Below are positions 10,931 through 23,947 of a stretch of 64,000 nucleotides of DNA, one piece after another. The stretch's first letter is position 1, and each line of letters starts with the position of its first letter. The DNA is from Pyrocephalus nanus (lineage: Eukaryota > Chordata > Aves > Passeriformes > Tyrannidae): NCBI GenBank assembly GCA_038380795.1, contig CM076277.1, forward strand, positions 4,617,501 to 4,681,500. The letters are read 5' to 3'. A model generated the notes under the pieces. The model did not search any database. It worked only from the letters and a program-made list of their open reading frames with translations, and was not told the DNA's origin. Made by a program: the position numbers and the translations under genes.

Positions 10931-13900
10931 TTGCACCTGTGCAGCTGAAACTAAAGGCCCAATATTCATTAGTAAAAGAAAAGCCAAAGCTCTTCGAGGT
11001 AGGGGCTGCGTTTACAGCAGGTGATGTCTACACTACGTGCAACCAGTTACGTTTTACTTCTGGAACTTGTCTGGGTAACTATCTGAATTGGTAATATCTT
11101 CAGTGTATTCTTTTATAGACCTTTTAAATATGTTTATTTCAGATATACTAGTACATTAACTTAAGAAAACCATAGGAACAAAACACTTTCTGGCAGCGTT
11201 CCCGCGCTGACAGTGTCACATGCAGCACAGGTTACCTCAGAACTTCCTGACTCTTCTTATTACATTTAATATTCTGTTCTATCTATTATTTATTCTGGAT
11301 TTTTGCTTTAACACAAGCACTGCCTCCAGTGACTCCATCTGAACTTTGCTGGAGAAGGCTAACAGTCTTGAACAGTTTTTTATTACAGGCTCTATTCTTG
11401 GCTACACACTGACAGACCCTAAATTAGCAAAAAATGAAATGGCACAATTCCTCCAAACTGAGGTACCAAGTGGGCAGGAACGAGCAATAGGAGTGAAACA
11501 CTGTCAGTACAACCGTGTCCACACTAGGGGCTGCAACAGCACAACTGTGTTGGGATAAATAAGCCACTCCCTAGCAGGGAGTTACACTAATCACAGATCC
11601 ACAATCTGTGCCTAAAACAGGAGCTACATCTTGCTAACATTTTGATAAAATCCTTTTATTGCTTTCTGAGATAACATTTGACCTTTCGCTAACAACTTTC
11701 AACTCACAATGAAACAATTTACAGGCAATTAGTTTTACAACACACCTGTGAGCTACGATGTTCTGACTCTGCACATTTGAGACATGAATTAGTGTCAGAT
11801 AAGGCAGCTGAGTCACCCTGAGCCAAACAGCCTCTCGGGCCAGGAACAGGACGAGGAACCCAACATTCCTGTGTCTTAATCACAAGCCAACAGTTTGCCA
11901 CCTGCAATACACCACCTCTACAAACTACCTCTAAAGGGACTGCAAACAGTCACTACCAAGGCAAAGAAAACACAAAGCTATGGAGTGGTCTGCATTTTCC
12001 ATCAGAGAAGAAAAACCAGGTCCCTTTATTTCGAGAGCGCTGTAAATAGGATTTTCCATTACAAGGAACACGTGACCTGACATAAAGCTACATTGTGAGT
12101 TTTCATTATTATAAACTACAAGCAACAACAGATGCTAAAACCAGTATTAGTGGCATTGGTATAGAAATCTAAATTTAACTTCACATCACTGGAAAATCTG
12201 TCGCAACAGATCGCTCATTTCAACAAAAGGGTACGTTCACCTCACAGGGAGTGCATGTAACTGCATTAATGTTAATGGGAGTTATGTAAGTGCATTAAGA
12301 GGACAATATACCCCCTGGTCTGAGACAACCCTGCAAAGTGAAAGGTATTTCCTCTTCAAGAGAATGGGGTTTCCATCTCATGCATTTCGAAAGAACTTGT
12401 TCTGGCACCGTTACAAAACAGGATGTGTAACAACTATTTGCATACTCGGTGAATAGTTTCCAAAGTTAAAGCAGTTTACTGATTTCAGCTAGTTTGAGGG
12501 ATATATTTGTGGGTTTATTTTGAAGTCTAGGGCAATAAAATCATGTGAAATTACTGGTACAACAAGAAGGTCTGAAAGCCTCCTCATGCAATGGGGAAGA
12601 AACTTTTTAGGTATCTACTTTTTAAACAGAACAAACTCATTGCATTCACTACCTGGCAAAGGATTTCATTGGTGTATGTGGATCATCACAACTGATTGGG
12701 AGTTCAAAGACAAAATGAAAAAGCAAGATCATTCCCTTTTGCTGCCACACCACCAGAGCTTTTTCACCAAGTAAATTTCAGATCTCTCTCACATCATACC
12801 ATTGAACAGCTTGAATTTATTTCCCTGTACCTCAAATAACAAATGTTGCTTATTATCTAAATAATTTGTCTAAGCAAACATCCTAGGATATACCTATTAA
12901 AGTTGGGAGAAAACAGAGCTGGTCATTTCTTTAAATTCCATCACACATCTACACTGTTAGCCACAGAAATTCCTCCAAAAATTTAATCTGCAGTTTCTGT
13001 GTCCGCTTTACTCTGATGTAGTGTGGCACAGAGTAGTGAACAGAACAGTAAATGTTGGGCTATGAACTAAACTATGGAGTTTCATGTAAGGGAGAATTAC
13101 TTTGATCCAGTTGGAAGATAGTGGGGGTCCATGGCTTAAGCTTTCATCAGTTTTGAGACAGCAGCTAAAACTCAGGGGTGTAACAAGAACTCATGGGGAA
13201 CTGGCATGAGGGAAGGGCACAAGTCAACGATACAGAGAAGCAACTTCTGGGAAACAAGAAGACAGCCAGAGAGAGTCTACCAGTCATTAAAAAACCCACC
13301 CCAAAAATAGAAGCTAGGCAACATGCTGTGTGAAGCATGTCTTGTTCACTGTTGCCAGATACATTGTGCTTTCAGAGCTCAAATATTGTTCTCATGTTAC
13401 ATGCAACAGAAAAGAAGGGCTGGCTTTCTACATACTTCAGTCAATGCCTTCTAATCCTCCTTCAGACTTGCTAATCTTTGGCTTTATAGGAGCTCATCAC
13501 GTGTAAACTTCTCACACCGTTGGTCGTATTGATTTCTCCTCTCTGCTTTCATATTTGTCAATGCATATGTACATTCTCCGAGCCATCTTTAAAGACCTAA
13601 ATATAAAGCCAGCAACAGAACATAAGCCTGATCTCCCCTGCTTTTCCTCAGTATAAAGTATTACAGTAATCACTCCAGCAGATTACACTGATTACACTGG
13701 TCAGAGCCCTTGTATTACAGAATCACAGAAAATGCTGAGCTGGAAGGGACCCACAAGGATCAGAGTCCAATCATTATGGCAGTATAAAGTGGAATTTTTT
13801 ACTGCTTTAAACAACTGCATTTCAGCTGCATAGATTGTGTAAATACTGGTTCAACAACAAATCAGAACACTGCTAGGAAGGCACAAACAGCACAATATGC

Positions 13901-16900
13901 TCCACTCCTCGAGCCCTCACATGGCATGTGTTTTATACAACAGACTCCTGCTCAATATGATTTTATGGGTAATTGCTTGAACTCCTAAAGTTGCACTTTC
14001 TATAAATGTGCAGTCACATTATAGGGAAAACTCATAACAGTGAATGCAAGTTACTGGGCAAAATATTGCAGCAGCAGAGAGGATGGGGAAGATGCAACAG
14101 TAACAAAAGTAACATCTCAGTGCACTGACAAAAGTGATAGCTTATCTATCTGGACAACAAACTCAAAAAAATCTTTCCTGGAATGCCAAACAGAAAATCA
14201 TAAAACACTATTAGAATGATCCTGAAGTTCACATACAGAATTAATAGATGTGGTCTGAGTCTTACTATTATTATTAAGGCTGAAGGATGCATCTTAAACA
14301 CAGAGGATGTTAACTCAATGAACAATTGTTGGTCATTGAGCCCATAAAAAGAAACAAGAAGAGTAAAAAAACACCCTTTACCCAATTTATAAATTATCCT
14401 TAGAACCGCTGCTCGTAAGCCAGCAATTCTTTAATAATTTATTTTAATAAAGAATTTCTCTTTTTATAAAGAACTCAGATTTTTCTTTTGTATATCTTGA
14501 TCTAATTTTCCTTTGTAGGCTTTCAACACAGTGCTCAGGCTACCTCCTGTTCTAATACCTGGATGTTGTATGGATATGGAGCAACAGGACAATGAACATC
14601 TTGTTTAAATGATGATTAGCTGCAATCTCAGCACAACTTGGCATGTGATGCAAAATGTGAGTGACTATTATTTTTTTACTAAAAAATCTCTTGGAGAAGA
14701 CAACAGCCACTCCCCTTATCTAAATAACATTTCCTAAGAAAATACTGAGGTATGGAATGATAAAATACTCTGTGTCTATCTAAAACAACCATGCTCTGAT
14801 TTCCAAAAGATTTTAAAGCAGAACAATGTATAATCCACTGAGACAGGACAGAGCAGCAGGGCTCACCCAAACACCACGACATTCACTCTGTGTCTCTGTC
14901 ATCTAACACTGGTGGGGGATGTACCTGGGTGACCTGCAGCAAAGCAGCCCTGGCACCCTCTAGGGTCACCTTCATGTCCTGCCCCTGAGTATCTCACAAA
15001 TTAGCACAGCTGTCCAGTCTGTGTTATGTCCTTTTTGCCATATAAAAGTCTGGGTTGCAGTTTTTCGGTTCAGGTGAATTTGATGCACCTACAGCAGAAG
15101 TACTTTCACTTACAAAGACCTCTCCTGCTGTAGGCACAGAGCCCAAAGGGATGCACCTGTACTTCACCTCCCTCAGGAAAGCTGAAAGTTTACTTACTCT
15201 GCTTATTGTTATTTCTTCTAATCATTACTGTTTAGCAGATCTGCCTCTCTGCCTCCAATACTTTAAACAGTAATAAAGATATCTGGATCTGACTGAATAT
15301 TTATATATTCTAATCTGGGCTTCAAATATACCATTTCAAGAAATATAAAAAATATAAAAAGAACAAATTACACAATTGCCAGCATTTCACACACATAAAA
15401 AGTAATTTTCTCATTCTCTTGCCTCAATAGCACGAGTGAAGCAATGCTCATGGTGAGATGTGATACCTGTTATTAGATCAGCTGCTTCCTATGGGAAGGA
15501 ACAGACACAGCCTCAGGCACATCAAGCACTTCTTCAGATCTGAAACAGAAGCAGCCACCTTCAAAGCTGAACTGCTCTGAATTTAACTAAGGTGTTAATC
15601 AACCATCTGCAAGAAAAGTAGCTCCTATCTCTGATAGAGGAAGGCTTGCTAACAAAGAAAGAGGAGACATAGTTTGGTCTGTTAAAATAACACAGTAACT
15701 CATCTCCTGAAAAAAGCAGACTTATTACCGAGGTGGGGATACAGGAGAAACCAGAAGAGAGGTTAAGAGAACTACTCTACCTATAAACCCAGTATCTCTA
15801 ACAAGTCCATAATTTTTACCTTTAACAGAGTCATGAATTTTAATTTTAAAGCTCCTCTTTTGAAGGCGCTTTGTGGATGTCCCTTGAGGGTCAGGACTGT
15901 TTCATCAGAAATAAGAGTAGTTACTTTATGAGAAGTGTTCACCCACCAGTCATTGGCATCTCTCTCTCTGATCATCTGCAAGGATCTTGGGGATTTCTTG
16001 ATGTACTTTGTGTAAGGTCATTTAGTGCATTGGGATATGCAGGTTATTTTCTCTGGAGAATACTGAGATCTATCAGCAATTAAATATTCAGTTTTGATGG
16101 CAAGTTCATTACTCTCAGTAGAGGTAGTATACTGAGAGTAAAAGAAAGACTTAATCCATACCTCGTGCATTCTTGTAATATAAATTATTATACTTTTAGA
16201 AAAGTTGCTCTTTAATAACAAATCAACAATTTCATTTTTTCCTCCTGGGTCTCCAGGGCAGAGGCAGATATCTGGGCTCCACAACACTGTTGTATTTACT
16301 GGCCTAAGTTTCCAGCCTGAAGCCCATGGATCTCTGGGGCTCTGCAGATTAAATTTTTAGGCTACATTGTATGTAATCATCATTTGCTTTGCTTCCCATA
16401 GTTTCTGTACATGCACCAGAGCATACCAACTACCCTGAGCTGCAGCTCCAGCTCTTACTGCACTGGGCAAAACCCCAGAAGGGTCCAGGATGAAGCAGAG
16501 AAAGGAGGAGAGGGAAAAAGACAAGATCATGGGCAGGGTACAATGTCCAAGGAGATAAAAACCTTCCCATACAACACACAGACCTCTACACCAACCACTA
16601 AAATTAAAACAGAAACAGTCCTGCTTAGTAAAGCTTTTTTTTCTTTCCATATCTGGTGCTGTGGGCTGTCTGACAACTCAGGCAGACACATCCATATTGA
16701 TGGCACAATGGTCAAGTGCTCATGAAATGTGGCAGAAAACAGATGGAGGAAGTTTAAAAAAAACTAGTAAATCCTAGAAAATACCTAGGATTCTGATTTA
16801 ATCACATAAATGCAGGTACTTATAACTTATTTAAGTCCTCTCCATTTTGTGAGGAGAAAAAGGCAAGTAGGGAAATATCAGTGTATTTATGATGGAGAGC

Positions 16901-16965
16901 CGTGATTCGGGATCTTGCTACAACACTCAACAGGCAGTCCATTTACTCGGAGCCCTTAAGGATCT
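10931..16965. other. Non-coding stretch without recognised gene
   Basis: AT-rich, mostly unique-looking DNA. The only transposon piece I recognise is a short CR1 3' end near 13717. GGTGACC near 14930 and GGTCACC near 14965 form a spaced inverted pair. No protein-like frame is seen. It would be intron if transcription starts at the far CpG island, otherwise 5' flank. Confidence 0.6.
13717..13775 (-). mobile_element. CR1 LINE 3'-end fragment
   Basis: The plus strand reads ACAGAATCACAGAAAATG, then GCTGGAAGGGACCCACAAGG. This matches the reverse complement of the conserved 3' end of avian CR1 elements, which have AGAATCATAGAATGG and TTGGAAGGGACC there. About 60 bases survive, so it is a 5'-truncated relic in minus orientation. 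The call is from recalled consensus. Confidence 0.75.
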
Positions 16966-17325
16966 GCACTGGTTTTGCTGGGATAGAGTTATTTTTCTTC
17001 ATAGTAGCCAATACAGTGCTATGTTTCAGATTTGTGATGAAAACAAGTGTTGACAGCACACTGATGTTTTAGTTACTGCTGAACAGTGCTTACACAGCAC
17101 CAAGGCCTTTTCTGCTTCTCACGCTGCCCCGACAGCAAATGGGCTGGGAGTGCATAAAGAAACTGGGGCAAGGGGAAAACAGGACACACACAGCTGGGAT
17201 GGATGATCCCAACTGACCAGAGGGATATTCCACACCGTATGACATCATGCTCAGCAACAGAAAGCTGGAGGAAGAAGAGGGAAGGGAGGACATTTGGAAT
17301 TAGGGTGTCCACCATTGCAGCTGAG
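16966..17325 (+). mobile_element. Avian ERVL-like solo LTR fragment
   Basis: The stretch starting GGTTTTGCTGGGATAGAG and continuing through an interior with CACACTGATGTTTTAGTT, TTCTGCTTCTCACGC and GGGATATTCCACACCG resembles LTRs of ERVL/ERV3-type endogenous retroviruses common in birds. A CRE-like TGACATCA follows at about 17240. The TATA-like segment normally found after it is not evident, and the 3' part of the LTR seems missing after about 17325. No internal retroviral genes flank it, so it is an old solo or truncated LTR that is inert as a virus. Family assignment is from memory and the ends are approximate. Confidence 0.68.
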
Positions 17326-18192
17326 TGCTCCAGATCCAGAAGAAAACATCACATTTCAACTGAGCTCCTTTCATCAGTGCTTAACTGTAAGAGATCTTGA
17401 GAGACTAGAATGTTGATTAAAATTCAAGCACAATGCAGATTTATCTGTTGCAGAGTTGATAATAGGCAAGGTGATAACTCACAAAATTTGCATAGCTGTA
17501 CTAGTTTGTGCCTAATTACAGACTGCCTTGAGGATGCTGACATATATGTGTCATGTACGCTTTCTTCAAACCATCGAGACACTCCAGTGCTGCTAACAGC
17601 ATCTGAAGTTAGAAAGCACTGCTCATCAGTTTTCACTCTGTGATCAAATCTGAACACCAGAGAAACCTCAAGGGCTTGTTCTGACTTTTGAGAACACTCC
17701 TTTCTTAGACTAGAACTTTTTTCTTCAAGCAGTACATCTTTTCTCTCCTTCCCTTCTCTACAATTTCTTCAAGTTCTAAATTTTTCCCCACACATTCCCA
17801 GTGTTGAGCACGTGGCTGATGAACCTAGAGGTACAAATCATAAGTTGAGTGTGAGAATACCCTTTGCTGCTGAAAATATGATTAAAAACCAAAATTCTGC
17901 TGAATTTTAGGGTGGCCTGAAAGGATCCAAGCAATAACAAAAGGGCTGACTTTAAGCCATTCTGCTAGTTCAGACATGTTCAAAAATGTTGGTAGGGTAA
18001 CTTCATCCCAAGAAGCTTTGTGCTACATCAGGTATCACTTCTCCTCCCATAGTTCACCAGAATAAATCATGAGCTTCCTTTAATCTGGCAAAAAGACAAG
18101 ACAGATCTAAATCTAGTTTATACTTCCAGAAAATCCAGTCATGCACAGATCTAATCTTAAAGATTACAAATGCAATCTACAAATGTCTTTTC

Positions 18193-18217
18193 TTTTTTTT
18201 TTTTTTTTTTTTTTTTT
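18193..18217. repeat. Poly(T) tract, 25 bases
   Basis: An uninterrupted T run. No retrocopy body or target-site duplication is apparent on either side. Confidence 0.9.
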
Positions 18218-21210
18218 GCTTCAAAACAAAGCTGGGGAGTGGGAGTGTTAACATTTGCTTATCAGACCTACACATAAGGTAAAGAGACTGGAACCCTTTA
18301 GCAGGCAGTGTCACAACAGACCTTTTACAACTGTAACTCCAGAGCAAGCCTCCTCAAAAAGTTATTGGCACATTTCTCTTCATTCAGTTTGCAATGTGCT
18401 GATCTCCTTATCCTCTCACTGTTAAGCCTGAGGGAAATGAATGCAGAGAAAAGTTCATTAGACCTGCCTCAGTGACTGCAACAGCAATGAACTGTGGTGG
18501 GTTAGAAGCTGAAGTTTCAGTACCTTGGATCAGCTCAGTGGAAAGGAGCAACAAAATAACGTGGCAAATGATTACAGAACTGTTATAGACAGCAGTAAGT
18601 GAAGATGGATATTTAAACCTTATGTTGTCTAAGTGCTTCTGATTTGAGATACACACCAGTCCCCACTTGGCCCCTTTTCTGTGTCAGCTCTGGAACATAA
18701 ACAATCTGTTATTTCCATGCCTTTCCCCACACCACTTTTAAATGAGACACACAGCATGACAGAAAAGGCCCAACTACAGTGGCCTGGGGCAGCATCCAGG
18801 AAATTGCAGGTTATGCTTAGCAACACCATTACCTAAGATCAGAATAACCAGCCTCCTGAGTTTTTACAACCTGAAGCATACCAAAATAGCCCAACAGCTC
18901 CTTCCACATGTGTGATGATGAATCCTTCTGTAATTTAGGCTGGAAACATTTTGCACCCTGTCTGACACATTATTGTAGCCTAAGGGTTGCAGGAAGGATG
19001 GCTATTCCTGGGGGCATAATATCAGCTGCATATGAGACGGGTGTGGGGAGCTACAATGAAGCATTATCCCACCACCTCGACTAGAATAGAGCATTACACG
19101 TTCCCTCCCTGACCTACAGCTCTAAAAATAAATGCTGAGTGACTTGAATAGCTTTGCAGCAGTTCCTAAGTTTAAAAGACTGAACTACAATAGGCAAATT
19201 AAATACAGCATTGTGAATTCTTCAAGTGCAATTAAAATGTGTGCAATATGCAGCTTTCATTTTCACATACTTTCATGCATAGCAATGCTCAGACAATGCT
19301 GCAATTCAATATTAAATGCAGATATAAAGCTACATGACAACCAAGTAATACTCAGGTGTCAGACTATCTTGATCTCAATGAAAAAAATGCTCTTTGAAAA
19401 TTTGGGCAATGTTCCCTTGCACTTAGAAACTATTAAATTTTAACAACTCCATAAACTAACAGTGATGCACCCTCAAAAACTTGTAAATACTCTCCAGCAC
19501 CTTTGATATTTACAGTTTTATTAATACTTCTTATACCTTTTCTGACACAGTAGTAGTACATCTGGGAAGAGTCCTACCACAATTTACCATACAGATTAAG
19601 CAGATTATCAAACACCTCATTCTGGGGAACTTGGATGAAGTGCCTCAGTGAGCCCCTTCAAGCAGAAAGTTTATTATCATTTTAAATGATTGTTTCAGAA
19701 AAAAACAGGCTGAAAAAAAGAAATAAATATTGCTAGACAGGGGAGCCAAGCAGACCCAGATAAGAAAATATTCATAGGAAGAACAGACAACTAGATCTAG
19801 GGAAGTGAGTAGAAGAAGTAGGGTAGCCTGGGCTTCCTCCCTTCAGTGAGCCATTAAAGGTTTTCTGTGAAAAGAAGAGGTCAGGAAAATAGACAGTATC
19901 AAATATACACACATTTAGTGTTTTAGACTATAGAGAGTGTACTTAAGAATGGAATAGTGTCCTCTTAGCTTACAACTGTCTATATTGCTGCCACTATTTC
20001 TTCACATACTTCCTGCACTGCCAAAAGACACTCATCAAATCTCTGCCCCCTGCTGTGACCCTGCCAATACAACAGGACTACACAGTGGCATCTAAACTGG
20101 CAATCACCACGTTCTTCTGCTGTTTAAAGAAGCACTGCTGTACTCTACAAAGTTATACCTAAGATTCAGTGTCTTTACCAAAAGTTTCAGAGGCAAACAG
20201 GAAAAAAATAATCAGGCAAGATGCTACTTTGAGCAGGTAAATATAGAAGGTGCAAAATATTTGCATGTAATGCTGTCCATCTCATTTCACTTCCATACCA
20301 ACATAAATAATGATTCACATGCAGAGCAACGGGGAATGAGGATCAAGAATTTCTGATTCCTCTACTTTTTCTGACAAAGCTTTTCCCTGGTCAGAAAAAT
20401 TCACACCTCACCTCCACGCTGAAAGGTGCTAGGACATTATCCTGATCTGAATGGTCTAAGAATCAAGCAGCAACAGAATGGCTTCAACACTTAAAAAAAA
20501 CCATTCTAAAATCTGAGTCACTGAAGTTCAGCAAACCTGATGGCTACCAGACTTGCTGTACTCTGGGACATGACAAATTACGTCATCTTTCCCTTGCTCC
20601 AGGTTCCTAGACAAGTAACCCATTTCCAGTACACCCAAAACTGGTGCACTCTCTGTTTCCTGCACAAAGCTCAGATCAGCTCCACTTCCCTGATGTTCTC
20701 TCATCTTTATCTGTCAAAGCAAAGGCCTTATCAGAATGCCTTGACAAGCCTTTATCCATATTCAGTCCAGTATTTTCACATCTTCCCCCTCTATTTTTAT
20801 TCTTCAGTTCTGTTCATCTTTTATTGTTATCCAGCATGTTTGTATGCTCAGAGTATGCTAAATCCATGAACTTTCACCTTTAAAAAAAGAGGAAGAAAAA
20901 AAAGTATCCTACACAGAACCCATATGGTGTAAGCTCATATTATTCCAGTCAGACCTTAATTCAAATTACAGCTTTTTAGGAGACACTAGCTCAGAGATTT
21001 CTCAACAGCTGATTGTCTAACAGGAAAAACTGTGTGCCTGAGCACCTTTGCCCTTTAGGAAAATACATTTCTTTAGAATTATGTATGAATATAAAGCTTA
21101 AATGATCTACATTCCTAATTCCTAGAATACAAGATTTAATCCTAACTTATTGCATTACACTTCAAAACTAAGCAAATTTCAAGCCTTTGTTGCTGCTTGC
21201 TCTATTTCCT

Positions 21211-21244
21211 GGGGGGGGGGGAAAAGTTCCAAAAAAAAAAAAAA
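21211..21244. repeat. Adjacent G11 and A14 homopolymers
   Basis: Eleven G residues at 21211-21221, then AAAAGTTCC, then fourteen A residues at 21231-21244. A G11 run is unusual in this AT-rich setting. Homopolymers of this kind are prone to sequencing and assembly length errors. Confidence 0.9.
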
Positions 21245-21711
21245 GCATAACGGAAGGTACTTTCAAGCCATCCCAAAACTCAAGCAGTAAGGCTGTAGAT
21301 AGTATTTCATTGTGAGCTCTGCAGAGCTTCACACCCCAGGTCTGACTGCAGGCAGGGAACCTGCTCACCTAAATACCTGCAGGGAGATGTTAAAATGAAA
21401 GTCCTGCTAACACTTCTCACAGCAATGCACTCTCCTCAGCACCACTTCAGAAAGACCAAATAATGGCTTATTGACAATTCTAAGAATAAAAAAAACCTTG
21501 AAGTTTTATTTCTGCTTGTACATTTCCCATTTCTGCTCTAAATCCGGTCGGGTTTATCCCTGCAAGCTCCCTGGACAAACCCACCTGAACAGTGTGACTG
21601 AGCAGAGAGGGTTTTACTGTTGTGTGGTACATATATTTGTTATAGGGTGGCTGAACTGATGCAAAACTAGGAATTAAAAAATCTTCATGAAATCCAGTAC
21701 GTCTAATGAAA

Positions 21712-21737
21712 TTAAATAATAATAATAATAAATAACA
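21712..21737. repeat. (AAT)n microsatellite
   Basis: About six AAT units followed by AAATAAC. Confidence 0.85.
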
Positions 21738-22060
21738 AAGTGAATCAGCCTGCCCTGTGGACCTCTCCAGGAAGAAATATCATCACACACTGCACTGTCC
21801 AAGGAAAACAAGGCATCTGCAAGACTGCTTTGAGCTTTCAAAGGAAGCATACACTGACAAGATGAATAAATGAGCTGAACTTTATATGTAAGATATTCTG
21901 TAAGAAACTCTAGCTTGGAAAATTCCAGCACAGAAGAAATGAACCCCCCTTGGCAAAACCACTCATTTCTAAAATAAATTAATAGGGGAAAAAAAAAAAA
22001 AAAGACAAAAGGGACAAATCAAAGAACAACAAGGTACACGTATTTAAGAAACTGTTATTA

Positions 22061-22097
22061 AAAATAAGTAAATAAACAAATAAATAAATAAATAAAA
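22061..22097. repeat. (AAAT)n microsatellite
   Basis: About nine imperfect AAAT units, with AAGT and AAAC variants on the left and clean units on the right. Confidence 0.88.
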
Positions 22098-23707
22098 AGG
22101 AAGGTTTGGGCGTCATCTTTTTCTTTAACAGCTTAAGCCAGAAAGCTTTTTACTTCAAAGAAGCATCGAGTGCCAATGCTTCTTTAAACAAATGAACCTG
22201 ATATTGCATATTTATCAGGCACTCTAAGGATTTGTAGGGCAAACACATGCCAGATATTTTAGAGAAAATATCCTAATGTGTTTATGCTCCTCTAAACCCT
22301 GTTGCAGCGAGCTGAGCAGGCCTTACAGCAGGTGGATGACACACACCAGCCTTACACAGCAGCTGTGAAACCCTCCATGACAAACCATTGTTCACACTCT
22401 TACACAGAAAATTCATCTTATATATTTCCTTATTTTCTTGGAACACCTACAGTCAGGAGTCTTCTCATCTTAAAAGAAAAAGGAAACGCAGCAGAAGCCT
22501 TGCTGGGGGGGCTGGTTTATGCAGAAAGCCACACAGAAAGGAGATAATTCAAACTATATTGTTTGTCCTCCAGCCTGGTTTGTAATCAAATTACACAGGA
22601 GCAGAGGCTGCATCTTTTTATGCATTTCTGTGGGACTTAGAATCCCGAAGCCTTGAATAAAATACAGCCTCTTTTGGCTCTTCTGATTTATAAATTAAAC
22701 ATTTAGAGGAGAAAATACTACCAAAAAATGCTAACAGATGTGCGGTGTAATGCACCTGCAAACAAAGAAAACCATTTCAAAAGCCCTCTGAAATGTACTC
22801 CTATTTGTTAGAAAGGAGTCTGATATGCCAGGATTGCATTTTTGCACATACCTGTCATTTCCAGCAGCATTCAGTACTACCCTACCCGAATCAACTCCTG
22901 CATTCCTCATCAATGCACACGTTTGCCTGTGAAGTGTCAGGCTGTTCTCATGATTTATTTATTTCAAGTCATTTGGTAGTAGCTAGAAAGTCAATAGGTG
23001 AATGTTAAAATGATTTTTTTCTTAATTATTTAAGGCTTCAGAAGATTTAAAAAAAGTCTTAACATGAATGGAGCATTCACTAAATAATGCTCCAAGAATA
23101 AGAACCCCCTGCAGTCTCTTTAAAAATAAATAAGGGACCTGACAAGTTCACTTTGAGAATAACCATCAGGATAGCTAAGATTCCGAGGAACACTCTGCCT
23201 CTCCTGGTATAGGTTCCTATTGTTGCACATTGAGTAAAATCCATTGCCATTGGTGCCCCAACACGGACAGACAGGCAACCATGAAGACATCTGGCCACCC
23301 TCCAGGAGCCACGTCCACGGCCTGATTAATGGACACTGCATTTGGGAAAAAGCCCTGTCACCATCAGGGATTTCTGAAACAACATCTGTTCCAACGTGCT
23401 TTTAATGCCTCTGAGGTCAGCACTGAAATATGTCACCTAAAAACCAGGAGCTCCTGAAGTGGATCCTGAGAGACAAACAGTCATGAAGGTGCAGCTGACA
23501 CTCAACAAAGCAAAAGGCATCCAGCTTGGAACTGCAAGCCTTGTCCTGGGCTTGAAGGTTTGTGCCAACCAGTAAAACAAGGTAATGAAATGAACTGGAG
23601 TTGGTTCATGAAGAGTACATGGAGTGAGTCTCTCCTAGTAAGATGAGCTAAATAAATTGTTATTGAGTCCATAAAATGTTATTGCCTGGGAGGACAGAAC
23701 AGCATAA

Positions 23708-23947
23708 ATCGATCGAACGCTCGTTCCACTCTACAGAGAAGTGCATTACTACAAACCCTTGTCAATCAGAAGTTCTGCAAGTTTTACTCCAGATGAGCTG
23801 ATCAACAGTGTTTACAGCAGGAGAAATCCCTTATCAAACACAGTGTTAGAACTTTCTCTGGAGTATAGCGATCCCTTTAATATTAAACAGAGGTTTAGAC
23901 AGCTTAGAACGACGCCAGAACTGATCCAGCAGCAACTTCCCAAATAA
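23708..23947 (+). other. CpG-retaining open frame, possible conserved element or cryptic exon
   Basis: An 80-codon frame runs from the TAA at 23705 to a TAA at 23948. It contains no upstream ATG near its start (the first candidate start is GTG), so if coding it would have to be an internal or terminal exon. The translated sequence is hydrophilic and protein-like (FTPDELINSVYSRRNPLSNT and QRFRQLRTTPELIQQQ) but I do not recognise it. The left end is unusually rich in CpG for the region (ATCGATCGAACGCTCG). No convincing acceptor is seen. It could equally be a conserved non-coding element. Confidence 0.2.

Noticed and set aside
9846..10990. Many long overlapping open frames on both strands (up to 276 codons)
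   Set aside because: They lie in a CpG island where stop codons are rare. Translations are Pro/Ala/Arg/Gly-rich, mutually overlapping in several frames, and match no protein I know.
19132..19443. ATG-started frame of 103 codons
   Set aside because: The translation is not recognised, has no domain or signal, and no promoter or splice context is seen.
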